Source of the DNA: Flavobacterium psychrophilum
Lineage (GTDB): Bacteria; Bacteroidota; Bacteroidia; Flavobacteriales; Flavobacteriaceae
Reading direction: 5' to 3'
NCBI GenBank assembly: GCA_945879625.1
Contig: CAMCVA010000010.1
Span: 1-64,000, forward strand
DNA: 64,000 nucleotides
Shown here: piece after piece, positions 44,186 to 52,509 of the stretch
How the letters are laid out: the number at the start of each line of letters is the position of its first letter
How positions within the stretch are numbered: the first letter of the stretch is position 1
The notes under the pieces: model-generated
The model's database searches: none
Told to the model about the DNA's origin: nothing
What the model saw: only the letters and a program-made list of their open reading frames with translations
Translations under genes and position numbers: made by a program

Positions 44186-44241
44186 GTTCGTTGTTCGATT
44201 ATCGATGTTCGATTTCCGTTTTTTGTTTTTTGTTTTTTGTT
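44186..44241. repeat. Eight-unit heptanucleotide array upstream of holA
   Basis: Exactly eight consecutive heptads: gttcgtt, gttcgat and tatcgat-type units first, then ttccgtt and three ttttgtt. The array lies between divergent holA and the nuclease-fold gene. Confidence 0.9.
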
Positions 44242-44336
44242 TATGCAGCTAATTAATTATTTTTGTTTGGTAAAGAATCTTGAAATTTTTCAATCATTCA
44301 ATCTTTAAATCATATCAAAAAATTTACTTTTACCTC

Positions 44337-44783
44337 ATGCATCAACTTGAGTTTTCCCCATTTTGCTTCCGATTCAAAAATAGTGAAAATAAAGTCGCCA
44401 TTTTTGATGAAATTCGGAAAAAATTCATCTTGCTCACCCCAGAAGAATGGGTGCGTCAGCATGTGGTGCATCATTTTATTTATGAGAAAAAATTTCCCAA
44501 ATCACTCATAAACGTCGAAAAACAAATACAGGTGAACGGCCAAACCAAACGCTATGATGTGGTGGTGTACCATCCCGATGGACGATTGCGTGTTTTGGTT
44601 GAATGCAAAGCGCCCGAAGTAGCTATTTCGCAAGCAACCTTTGACCAAATTGCCCGGTATAACACAGCCTTGCGTGCCGATTTTTTAATGGTAACCAATG
44701 GATTGAATCATTACTTTTGTCAAATGGATTTTGAAAACGAAAAATATCATTTTTTACCTGAATTGCCGGCCCATCAATCCTAA
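44337..44783 (+). CDS. HsdR N-terminal-like nuclease-fold protein
   Basis: Protein of 148 residues related to the N-terminal domain of type I restriction HsdR subunits. The core is KIVxYD-like: a conserved RYDVVVYHPDGRLRVLVECKAPEVAI with Asp, Glu and Lys of the PD-(D/E)XK pattern (YDVV, VECK). It lacks the helicase and other HsdR domains, and no hsdM or hsdS is present, so it is not a complete restriction system. It is conserved beside holA in flavobacteria by my recollection. ATG 44337 is preferred to the upstream in-frame codon at 44280. It may act on DNA, but no role is known. Confidence 0.8.
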   Translation: MHQLEFSPFCFRFKNSENKVAIFDEIRKKFILLTPEEWVRQHVVHHFIYEKKFPKSLINVEKQIQVNGQTKRYDVVVYHPDGRLRVLVECKAPEVAISQATFDQIARYNTALRADFLMVTNGLNHYFCQMDFENEKYHFLPELPAHQS

Positions 44784-44792
44784 TTAATTTCC

Positions 44793-45788
44793 ATGAAAAA
44801 CACCGCTGTAGTCATCTTGAATTGGAACGGACAAAAACTACTCGAACAGTTTTTGCCCTCAATTTTACTCCATTCTGGCGAAGCCGTAATTTATGTGGCC
44901 GACAATGCTTCTACTGATGAATCTGTTGCTTTTATTCAGAAACAATTTCCACAAGTAAAAATCATCCAAAACGCGGGCAATTTTGGCTTTGCACAAGGGT
45001 ATAACGAGGCGCTCAAGCAGGTACACGAAACCTTTTTGGTTTTGGTTAATTCTGATATTGAGGTTACCGAAAACTGGCTTAGTCCCCTAGTAAACATACT
45101 GCAACAACAACCCAAGGTGGCTATCGTGCAACCCAAAATTTTAGATTACAAAGACAAATCCAAGTTTGAATATGCAGGAGCAGCGGGTGGTTATATCGAC
45201 CAATTCGGGTATCCGTTTTGCCGCGGGCGATTATTTGACAGTATCGAAGCTGATCATGGTCAATACAACGATACCAAATCCATATTCTGGGCATCGGGCG
45301 CTTGCTTACTTATTCGAAAAAACGTATTTACCCAATTGCACGGTTTTGACACCGATTTTTTTGCGCACCAAGAAGAAATTGATTTGTGTTGGCGAGCCAA
45401 AAACCTCGGACACGAGATTGTGTATTGCCCTGAATCAATTGTGTACCACGTGGGAGGCGCTACCCTGCAAGCGAGTAATCCGCAGAAAACCTTTTTGAAT
45501 TTCCGGAATTCGTTGTGCATGCTCACCAAGAATTTACCCTTGAGAGCCTTGTTTCCTGTATTATTTATTCGGTTGCTCTTGGATGGATTGGCTGGCCTAC
45601 AGTTTTTCCTGCAAGGAAAAGCAGCGCATTGCTGGGCGATTGTGCGGGCGCATTTTGGGTTCTATGGTTTGTTTATAAAGATGTATCGCAAACGTGGATC
45701 ACGACAACAGAAAAAATACTATAAAATAAAAAGTGTGGTCTATCGTTATTTTATAAGAAAGCAACAGTCCTACTCCGAATTACTTTAA
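44793..45788 (+). CDS. Glycosyltransferase family 2
   Basis: Protein of 331 residues. VVILNWNGQKLLEQFLPSIL and YVADNASTDESVAFI bind the sugar nucleotide, NAGNFGFAQGYNEAL and FLVLVNSDIEVT contain the metal motif, and FFAHQEEIDLCWRAKNLGHEI is the acceptor-side motif of this group. The C-terminal region (LRALFPVLFIRLLLDGLAGLQFFLQ) is hydrophobic and probably membrane-bound. It stands outside the LPS cluster, 9 bp after the nuclease-fold gene. The glycan target is unknown. Confidence 0.9.
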   Translation: MKNTAVVILNWNGQKLLEQFLPSILLHSGEAVIYVADNASTDESVAFIQKQFPQVKIIQNAGNFGFAQGYNEALKQVHETFLVLVNSDIEVTENWLSPLVNILQQQPKVAIVQPKILDYKDKSKFEYAGAAGGYIDQFGYPFCRGRLFDSIEADHGQYNDTKSIFWASGACLLIRKNVFTQLHGFDTDFFAHQEEIDLCWRAKNLGHEIVYCPESIVYHVGGATLQASNPQKTFLNFRNSLCMLTKNLPLRALFPVLFIRLLLDGLAGLQFFLQGKAAHCWAIVRAHFGFYGLFIKMYRKRGSRQQKKYYKIKSVVYRYFIRKQQSYSELL

Positions 45789-45805
45789 TTAAACTTTTAA
45801 AAATC

Positions 45806-45838
45806 TTGCTTTATACTCATTTATAAATCCTAATTTTG
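45806..45838 (+). promoter_or_regulatory. Promoter of the OmpA-like lipoprotein gene
   Basis: TTG at 45806-45808, a 22-bp spacer and TAATTTTG at 45831-45838 match the Bacteroidetes consensus. The ATG is 22 bp downstream of the -7 box. Confidence 0.65.
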
Positions 45839-45859
45839 CTCCCGATAAATTCAATTATT

Positions 45860-46690
45860 ATGAAAAAAATCCTATTTGCCTTATCGCTTGTTGCTTTGGT
45901 AGCAACTACTTCTTGCGGAACCAAGAAAAAAATTGCCGATTTAGAAGCCAAAAACAAAGAAGTTCAAGATTTATTGAACACGGCAACTATAAAATTAAAC
46001 TCCTGTCTTACCGAAAAAGAATCGCTTGGAGGTCAAATTGATTTCCTTAAAAAATCAAATACCGATCTGATCAACAACATGAATAATGTAACTACATTAT
46101 CTGCCAAAGGCGCTCAAAACATTGAGAAAGCCCTTGAAACCATCAAAGAAAAAGACTTAAAAATTACCCGCATGCAAGATGCTCTGACTAGAAAAGACAG
46201 CATGACACTTGCTTTGGTAACCAGCATTAAAGGTGCCGTGGGTATCGCTGATCCAGACATAGAAGTGAATGTAGAAAAAGGGGTAGTTTTTATTTCGATT
46301 GCCGATAAATTATTATTTAAAAGCGGCAGCTACGTGGTGAGTGACAAAGCCAAAGAAGTATTGGCCAAAGTGGGAAAAATCATCAACAGTAAACCTGATT
46401 TTGAATGCATGGTAGAAGGCCACACCGATAATGTACCTTTCACTGGAAACGCAATTTTGCTCGACAACTGGGATTTGAGTGTGAAACGTTCTACCGCCAT
46501 TGTTCGCGTGTTAACCAACGATTTAAAAGTAAATCCAGCGCAATTGATTGCCGCCGGTCGTGGACAATTTATTCCTTTAGTTGAAAATAATTCGTCAGCC
46601 AATCGCGCCACCAACCGACGCACCCGCATTGTGATTTTGCCTAAAATTGATCAGTTTTACGAAATGATCGAAAAGGAAATGAAAAAATAA
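45860..46690 (+). CDS. OmpA-family lipoprotein with coiled coil
   Basis: Protein of 276 residues. The lipoprotein signal MKKILFALSLVALVATTSC has a Cys at 19. A coiled coil runs from about 25 to 100 (KIADLEAKNKEVQDLLNTA, LGGQIDFLKKSNTDLINNM), then an OmpA/Pal-type peptidoglycan-binding domain (VFISIADKLLFKSGSYVVS, MVEGHTDNVPFTG, IAAGRGQFIPLVENN, NRRTRIVILPK). It probably links the outer membrane to the cell wall. ATG 45860 is chosen over the frame start at 45836 because it begins the signal peptide. A promoter and a terminator bracket it as a single-gene unit. Confidence 0.92.
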   Translation: MKKILFALSLVALVATTSCGTKKKIADLEAKNKEVQDLLNTATIKLNSCLTEKESLGGQIDFLKKSNTDLINNMNNVTTLSAKGAQNIEKALETIKEKDLKITRMQDALTRKDSMTLALVTSIKGAVGIADPDIEVNVEKGVVFISIADKLLFKSGSYVVSDKAKEVLAKVGKIINSKPDFECMVEGHTDNVPFTGNAILLDNWDLSVKRSTAIVRVLTNDLKVNPAQLIAAGRGQFIPLVENNSSANRATNRRTRIVILPKIDQFYEMIEKEMKK

Positions 46691-46694
46691 AAAC

Positions 46695-46728
46695 AAAAAA
46701 AACGCCTTACATACTAAGGCGTTTTTTT
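46695..46728. terminator. Bidirectional terminator after the OmpA gene
   Basis: AAAAAACGCCTTA pairs with TAAGGCGTTTTTT around a short loop, with A- and T-runs on either side, between two convergent genes. Confidence 0.9.
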
Positions 46729-47341
46729 ATTCCCACTCCCCTTTACCGGCTCGAATTAAAACCGGCTCGTAACCTGAAAGATCTACAATGGTTGAGCCCA
46801 TGTTATCGCCATAACCACCATCAATTACTACATCAACGAGGTTTTGCCATTTCTCAAAAATCAATTCGGGATCGGTAGAATATTCCAAAACAGCATCTTC
46901 GTCGTGAATGGAAGTCGAGACAATCGGATTGCCCAACTGCTTCACGATTTCTAATGCAATCGCATTATCGGGCACCCGAATACCGACGGTAGTTTTTTTC
47001 TTGAATTCTTTGGGTAAATTATTATTTCCGGGTAAAATAAAGGTGTACGGCCCAGGCAAATTGTGTTTTAAAATCTTGAAGGTAGGCGTATCAATTTGCT
47101 TCACATAATCGGACAAATTACTCAAATCGTGGCACACAAAGGAGAAATTGGCCTTCTCCAATTTGATGCCTTTGATGCGGGCAATGCGTTCTAAGGCCTT
47201 AGAATTGGTAATATCACAGCCCAATCCATAGACCGTGTCGGTGGGATAAATGACCAAACCGCCGTTGCGCAGCACGGCAACCACTTTTTGGATTGCGGCC
47301 TCACTGGGTTTATTTTCGTAGATCTTGATGAATTCGGCCAT
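46727..47341 (-). CDS. Sua5/YciO/YrdC-family protein, YciO-like
   Basis: Protein of 204 residues. GGLVIYPTDTVYGLGCDI, FSFVCHDLSNLSDYV, LPGPYTFILPG and VGIRVPDNAIALEIV are the family fold. Where TsaC has KxR and SxN, this protein has Lys57-Gly-Ile59 and Ser144-Ile-His146, so the catalytic tetrad is not conserved. By comparison with E. coli YciO it is probably not the t6A synthase; the copy at 31681 has the full tetrad. It may act on RNA or a related carbamoyl-AMP-type metabolite. It follows uvrD by 7 bp on the same strand. Confidence 0.85.
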   Translation of the reverse strand: MAEFIKIYENKPSEAAIQKVVAVLRNGGLVIYPTDTVYGLGCDITNSKALERIARIKGIKLEKANFSFVCHDLSNLSDYVKQIDTPTFKILKHNLPGPYTFILPGNNNLPKEFKKKTTVGIRVPDNAIALEIVKQLGNPIVSTSIHDEDAVLEYSTDPELIFEKWQNLVDVVIDGGYGDNMGSTIVDLSGYEPVLIRAGKGEWE

Positions 47342-47348
47342 GGATAAT

Positions 47349-49673
47349 TTAACTAATGATTTGTAATTTGGTAAATCGCAACAACAGCGTTTTTAATCCG
47401 CCCACATCAAATTTAATTTCGGCACTTTTGTCGGCTCCCGCCCCTTTGAGCTGCACCACAATGCCTTTGCCAAACCGTTCGTGCATTACTTCGGTTCCGG
47501 GAGCCAATTGGCCATCGTAATTGGTTGGTGATCCACCTGGTCCGGCTGAAGAAATGGGCTTTAATTTGCGAATAGTAGGATTGTTTTGGGCTTCTGGATT
47601 CCTAGGCGGAATACCACTTTGGGGTTTAATTAATCGCAGTTTGCTTTTGTCGATATCACCAAAAATATCGGCATCGATCATCGGCTTAAATCGGTAATTG
47701 GTTTCGGTGGGCGTGAGGTATTCCAGGTATTGCCCATCAATTTCTTCGATGAAGCGCGATGGCTCGCTGTCGGTGAGTTTACCCCAGCGATAACGCGATT
47801 GCGCATAGGTTAAATAAGCTTGTTTTTCGGCTCGCGTCAAAGCCACATAAAACAAACGGCGTTCTTCTTCTAAGTCGCTGCGCGTACTTAAACTCATGGC
47901 ACTCGGAAACAAATCTTCTTCTAATCCCACCACAAATACATACGGAAACTCCAAACCTTTGGCCAAGTGAATGGTCATCAAGGCCACGCGGTCTTCGTCG
48001 CCGGTATCTTTGTCAAGGTCGGTGGCCAAGGCAACATCTTCTAGAAATTCGGCCAAGGCTCCACGCGCACCTTCAATTTCTTTTTGCCCTTCGGTAAAAT
48101 CCTTGATCCCGTTGAGTAATTCTTCGATGTTTTCGATACGTGCAATACCCTCGGGCGTAGCATCTTTTTTTAATTCTTGTACCAAACCGGTTTTTTTGGT
48201 CACCATGTCGGTGAGGTAAAACGCATCTTGGTTTTCGTTCACCACCTGAAAACTCTGAATCATGGTCACAAAATCGAGCAATTTTTGCTTGGTACCTGAA
48301 TTCAGTTTTAAATCAATTTTATCAATGTTTTGCATCACCTCAAACACCGAACGCTTGTAATGGTTGGCAGCGATAGTCAGTTTTTCGATGGTTGTGTCGC
48401 CAATTCCTCTGGCCGGATAATTGATCACGCGCATCAAGGCTTCTTCGTCTTTGGGGTTAATCACCAAACGCAAATAACACAACACATCTTTAATTTCTTT
48501 GCGCTGATAGAACGACAAACCGCCATAAATACGGTAGGGAATGTCGCGTTTGCGCAAGGCGTCTTCCATGGCGCGCGACTGGGCATTGGTGCGGTATAAA
48601 ATGGCAAATTGCCCGTTGAGCAACTGGTGCTGCATTTTTTGTTCCCAAATGGTGCTGGCTATAAATCGGCCTTCTTCGCCATCGGTAATGCTGCGATTCA
48701 CTTTTATTTTTGGGCCAAAATCATTGGCGGTCCACACTACTTTGTCGAGCTTGGTTTTGTTTTTTTCAATGATTGAATTGGCTGCCTCCACAATGTTTTT
48801 GGTGGAACGGTAATTTTGCTCCAAGCGGTACGTTTGCACATTTTCGTAATCTTTTTGGAAATTCAAAATATTGTTGATGTTGGCTCCGCGAAACGCATAG
48901 ATACTCTGGGCATCGTCGCCCACCACACAAATGTTTTGAAATCGATCAGACAAGGCCCGCACAATCAAGTATTGCGAATGGTTGGTATCTTGGTACTCAT
49001 CGACCAAAATATAGCGAAAACGGTCTTGGTACTTGGCTAAAACATTTGGGAAACGAGAGAGTAATTCGTTGGTTTTGAGCAACAAATCATCAAAATCCAT
49101 GGCGCCAGCCTTGAAGCAACGGTCTACATAATTTTGGTAGATTTCACCCATTCTGGGTTTTTTTGACATGGCATCAGCCTCTTGCAAATCGGGATTATTG
49201 AAATAGGCCTTTACGGTAATCAAACTGTTTTTATACGAAGAAATTCTACTCAACAGCTGCTTGGGTTTGTAGATGTCTCGATCGAGTTGCATTTCTTTGA
49301 CGATAGCCGAAAGCAAACGCACCGAATCTTGGGAATCGTAGATGGTAAAATTAGAAGGATAACCCAATTTGTCGGCTTCGGCACGCAATATGCGGGCAAA
49401 AACCGAGTGAAAAGTTCCCATCCACAAATTTTTGGCTTCGCCAGAACCGACAATGCCGGCTATACGACTTTTCATTTCGCGGGCGGCTTTGTTGGTAAAG
49501 GTGAGGGCCAACACATTAAACGCATCAACACCCAAACTCATCAAGTAGGCAATGCGCACGGTGAGCACGCGCGTTTTTCCCGAGCCTGCACCGGCTATAA
49601 TAATCATCGGTCCGTCCTTTTGCAGCACGGGTTGTTGTTGGGCTTCGTTGAGTTCGTTGATGTAGCGTTGCAT
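47349..49673 (-). CDS. UvrD/PcrA-family DNA helicase
   Basis: SF1A helicase of 774 residues. Motif I AGAGSGKT is at about 27-34, then LALTFTNKAAREMKSRI (Ia), LVDEYQDTNHSQY (II), VGDDAQSIYAFRGANI (III), YRLEQNYRSTKNIVEAANSI (IV), MTIHLAKGLEFPYVFVVGLEE (V) and VALTRAEKQAYLTYA (VI). A C-terminal tail (about 690-774) has a Tudor-like segment (GTEVMHERFGKGIVVQLKG). It unwinds DNA in repair and replication restart. A promoter lies upstream: minus-strand TTG 49719-49721, 20 bp, TATTTTTG 49691-49698. Confidence 0.95.
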   Translation of the reverse strand: MQRYINELNEAQQQPVLQKDGPMIIIAGAGSGKTRVLTVRIAYLMSLGVDAFNVLALTFTNKAAREMKSRIAGIVGSGEAKNLWMGTFHSVFARILRAEADKLGYPSNFTIYDSQDSVRLLSAIVKEMQLDRDIYKPKQLLSRISSYKNSLITVKAYFNNPDLQEADAMSKKPRMGEIYQNYVDRCFKAGAMDFDDLLLKTNELLSRFPNVLAKYQDRFRYILVDEYQDTNHSQYLIVRALSDRFQNICVVGDDAQSIYAFRGANINNILNFQKDYENVQTYRLEQNYRSTKNIVEAANSIIEKNKTKLDKVVWTANDFGPKIKVNRSITDGEEGRFIASTIWEQKMQHQLLNGQFAILYRTNAQSRAMEDALRKRDIPYRIYGGLSFYQRKEIKDVLCYLRLVINPKDEEALMRVINYPARGIGDTTIEKLTIAANHYKRSVFEVMQNIDKIDLKLNSGTKQKLLDFVTMIQSFQVVNENQDAFYLTDMVTKKTGLVQELKKDATPEGIARIENIEELLNGIKDFTEGQKEIEGARGALAEFLEDVALATDLDKDTGDEDRVALMTIHLAKGLEFPYVFVVGLEEDLFPSAMSLSTRSDLEEERRLFYVALTRAEKQAYLTYAQSRYRWGKLTDSEPSRFIEEIDGQYLEYLTPTETNYRFKPMIDADIFGDIDKSKLRLIKPQSGIPPRNPEAQNNPTIRKLKPISSAGPGGSPTNYDGQLAPGTEVMHERFGKGIVVQLKGAGADKSAEIKFDVGGLKTLLLRFTKLQIIS

Positions 49674-49690
49674 AGCAAATGTAATTTCTC

Positions 49691-49721
49691 CAAAAATAGA
49701 ACTCCTGTCACGTTAATACAA
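49691..49721 (-). promoter_or_regulatory. Promoter of the uvrD-like gene
   Basis: On the minus strand TTG (49721-49719), a 20-bp spacer and TATTTTTG (49698-49691), 17 bp before the ATG. It is divergent from the next promoter. Confidence 0.6.
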
Positions 49722-49726
49722 TTTAT

Positions 49727-49761
49727 TTGGTAGTGATTTATCAACTAAAATTCTATTTTTG
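49727..49761 (+). promoter_or_regulatory. Promoter of the gene at 49780
   Basis: TTG at 49727-49729, a 24-bp spacer (slightly long) and TATTTTTG at 49754-49761. Confidence 0.45.
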
Positions 49762-49779
49762 TTCAACTAAAAATTACTC

Positions 49780-50301
49780 ATGGATTCAGCAAAACTTTTA
49801 GAAATTCTAGCCTATACCCTTCCTTCCTTAATTACTGGTGGTGTGGCCTATTATTTGTTTACAGCCTATTTTAAAGATCAACAAAACTCCCGCCGTTGGT
49901 TGTTGCAAAAAGAAAACCAAAAAGCGTCTTTGCCTTTGCGACTGCAAGCCTACGAACGCATGGCCTTGTTCTTGGAACGCATCAATCCCACCAATTTATT
50001 GGTACGCGTGACGCCGCATTCATCCGATAAAAATCAGTACGAAAATTATGTGATTGCCCAAATCGAACAAGAATTTGAGCACAACCTCACCCAACAAATC
50101 TACTTGAGTGACGACTGTTGGACCGTAATTACCACCGCCAAAAATGCGACGATTCAACTGATTCGAAAAGCCAGCATGAGCGAAAAAGTTGAAAATGCCG
50201 ACAAATTGCGAGAAGTAATTTTGAGTGAATTGTTTGATAAATCTTCCCCAAGTTCGTCCGCTTTGGGCTACCTGAAATCAGAAATTAAGCAGTTTTTATA
50301 A
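49780..50301 (+). CDS. Conserved Bacteroidota membrane-anchored protein (DUF7935-like)
   Basis: Protein of 173 residues. One N-terminal membrane helix (ILAYTLPSLITGGVAYYLFTAY) is followed by a helical, charged cytoplasmic part: LPLRLQAYERMALFLERINP, NYVIAQIEQEFEHNLTQQIY, DCWTVITTAKNATIQLIRKA and ADKLREVILSELF. The family is found in Flavobacteriia next to helicase and peptidase genes (from memory, likely DUF7935). The function is unknown. Its 3' end overlaps the convergent M1 peptidase gene by 6 bp. Confidence 0.7.
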   Translation: MDSAKLLEILAYTLPSLITGGVAYYLFTAYFKDQQNSRRWLLQKENQKASLPLRLQAYERMALFLERINPTNLLVRVTPHSSDKNQYENYVIAQIEQEFEHNLTQQIYLSDDCWTVITTAKNATIQLIRKASMSEKVENADKLREVILSELFDKSSPSSSALGYLKSEIKQFL

Positions 50302-52407
50302 CGATTTTCCTTCGGCCAATAGTCGCTGCAATTGCGTCTTCTCGCGTATGGGCAAGCCCGGAACAAAACCTTCCAATATCGTTTTGTACTCGGCCACCTT
50401 TATCAGCTCTCGCAATTTGTCTTTGGCAAATTTGGCAAACTGCCAGCGATGGCTGCTCGTGGAATAGACCAAACTTTTGAGCACCTCTGGAGTTTTAACA
50501 CCCAAATTCAATAACACATTGAGTGCGTTTTGCTGCAAATTGGAATCGTAATTCGTGCTGGTGTAATGCAGTAATTCCCGGTAATACGCACTTTTTTGCT
50601 GCATATCTGCGGCTTGCAAATAGGCCAAATTCAAGTAAGCCAAGCGCAGGTTTTTGTCCAAAAAACCAGTACGATTTTTATATTTATCCAAGTAGCGATC
50701 CCTTTCAGTGGGCGCGTTTTTCCACAAGGCATACAAGGCTATTTCTTGGGTTTCATAGGACGGATCATCCATCAAGGTTTCAAAACTTGCACGAAAAGAT
50801 TCCGGGAATTCGGGCGTGGTGGCGGCTACGGTTTGACGAACGTTCACATCTCCCGTTTCTAATGCTGCATGTAGTAAAAAGTACTTATCTTCGAAACGGG
50901 CATTTTTGTGTTGGTAGAGCAACAATTCTTTGAGTGGTGCCGGAAATTTTCCGTTCATCCAATACAACAAACTGTCCCGTTGGGTTAAAGCAATTGGCCG
51001 ATTGCGCAGCAACAAATACTGCACCATGGTTTTGTTCTTTCGCAGCAAAGTAATAGCTTCTTCTTTAGGGAATTCGGCCGATTCCAACCAGGTTTTTTGA
51101 AAGTCTTGCGTATTAAATTGGGGCGCCACTTTGTTGATCTCAGTCAAGAAATCAGTGGTTGTGACGTTGGTAAACTGATGCTTTTTGAGGTAGGATTTCA
51201 CCGCTTTTTGAAAGGCTTTGGTGCCAATCGTTTCGCGAATTACATGCAAGGCCCAAGCGCCTTTTTGGTAAAAACTCAACGAACTGGCTTTGGGATTGAG
51301 CACCGGAATGCTGTCGGTTTTGGCGGCTTGGATGAGCTGTTGCGACGACTGAAAGAGTTTGTTGTAAAAATAATCATCGCCAAAAACAGATTTCTCTGCT
51401 AGCAAGGCATAATACGTAGCAAAACCTTCTTGCAACCAATGGTCTTTCCCCGATTGAGCGGTTACCAAATTACCAAACCACTGGTGCGCAAGTTCATGCG
51501 CATTCACATTCACGTAATTTCTATCATTAAACCCTATTGAATCGACTAGGTATTCGCGAGAAAAAATGGTTGCCGTGGTGTTTTCCATGCCGGCATACAA
51601 AAAATCCCGAACGGGCACCTGGCGGTATATTTTCCAGGGATATTTTACGCCAATTTCGCGCACCAAATAATCCATAATTTGTTTGGAATACCTATAGGTT
51701 GGCTCATAACGTTGGATATCTTCGGCTTCGTAATACTGTTCCAACGGCACGCCTGTTTTGCTTTTGATTGTTCGTTTTTGAAAATGACCAATGGCCAAGG
51801 CCACCAAATAACTGCTCATGGGCTGTGTCATTTGGTACTGCCATTCGATATCCTGGCCAATCGCTTTTTGCTGAATTAATTCACCATTCGAAACTACCGC
51901 AAAACTCTTGTGAAAACGAACTGTTGTGGCAAATACCAATTTTTCGTTGGGATCATCAAAACTGGGCAACCAATGGCTGGTGTATTTGCCCTGACCCTGT
52001 GTCCAAATTTGGCCTTGCACTTGTTCGGGGGTTTGCACGGTGGATGAAAAATCCCAATTCACAAAATACATCGTTTGGGTGGGAAAGGCTTCGTAGTGAA
52101 ATTGCAGCGTGTTTTCTCCGAGTTGATACCCTTGGTGCAAAATGAATTGCTTGTTGTTGTTTTTGAACGGAACCGGCTTACCGTTGAGCAGTACTTGGGT
52201 GAATTCCATTTTTTGGGCATCGATGCGAATGCTGTCTACCGTTGATTTTACCGTAAATCGGAAGCTCACCTTTCCGATTACATTGCGTTTCACCGGATTG
52301 ATTTCGAGCTTGGCCTGGCAACTTATAAAGTTGACGGCCTTTGGGTTTTGGGCAAAAACAAGCGCTGAAAAAAGCAATAAACCAAAACGAAGCCACATAG
52401 TTTTCAA
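50296..52407 (-). CDS. M1-family metallopeptidase (aminopeptidase N-like)
   Basis: Protein of 703 residues with a signal peptide (MKTMWLRFGLLLFSALVFAQ), so exported to the periplasm or outer membrane. The N-terminal beta domain is followed by AGMENTTATIF (GxMEN exopeptidase motif, 272-276) and the zinc site HELAH at 304-308 with Glu327 in WLQEGFATYY. The C-terminal helical region (from about 500) is HEAT/ARM-like. It removes N-terminal residues from peptides. The start is TTG at 52407, or ATG at 52398. A minus-strand TATATTTG at 52421-52428 is the likely -7 box. Confidence 0.93.
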   Translation of the reverse strand: MKTMWLRFGLLLFSALVFAQNPKAVNFISCQAKLEINPVKRNVIGKVSFRFTVKSTVDSIRIDAQKMEFTQVLLNGKPVPFKNNNKQFILHQGYQLGENTLQFHYEAFPTQTMYFVNWDFSSTVQTPEQVQGQIWTQGQGKYTSHWLPSFDDPNEKLVFATTVRFHKSFAVVSNGELIQQKAIGQDIEWQYQMTQPMSSYLVALAIGHFQKRTIKSKTGVPLEQYYEAEDIQRYEPTYRYSKQIMDYLVREIGVKYPWKIYRQVPVRDFLYAGMENTTATIFSREYLVDSIGFNDRNYVNVNAHELAHQWFGNLVTAQSGKDHWLQEGFATYYALLAEKSVFGDDYFYNKLFQSSQQLIQAAKTDSIPVLNPKASSLSFYQKGAWALHVIRETIGTKAFQKAVKSYLKKHQFTNVTTTDFLTEINKVAPQFNTQDFQKTWLESAEFPKEEAITLLRKNKTMVQYLLLRNRPIALTQRDSLLYWMNGKFPAPLKELLLYQHKNARFEDKYFLLHAALETGDVNVRQTVAATTPEFPESFRASFETLMDDPSYETQEIALYALWKNAPTERDRYLDKYKNRTGFLDKNLRLAYLNLAYLQAADMQQKSAYYRELLHYTSTNYDSNLQQNALNVLLNLGVKTPEVLKSLVYSTSSHRWQFAKFAKDKLRELIKVAEYKTILEGFVPGLPIREKTQLQRLLAEGKSL

Positions 52408-52420
52408 TTAAAAATTATCA

Positions 52421-52428
52421 CAAATATA
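52421..52428 (-). promoter_or_regulatory. -7 element (TATATTTG) of the M1 peptidase gene
   Basis: Exact TAnnTTTG match on the minus strand, 13 bp before the start codon. Confidence 0.45.
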
Positions 52429-52509
52429 CACAGACTTGGGCTGCAATTTTAGCCCGAAGCGGCTTTCGTGATTTCAAATTATAGCCTATCTTCGAACTTT
52501 CGAAAACCG

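Noticed and set aside
44337..44783. Type I restriction system
   Set aside because: Only the N-terminal nuclease-like domain is present; no helicase, methylase or specificity gene.
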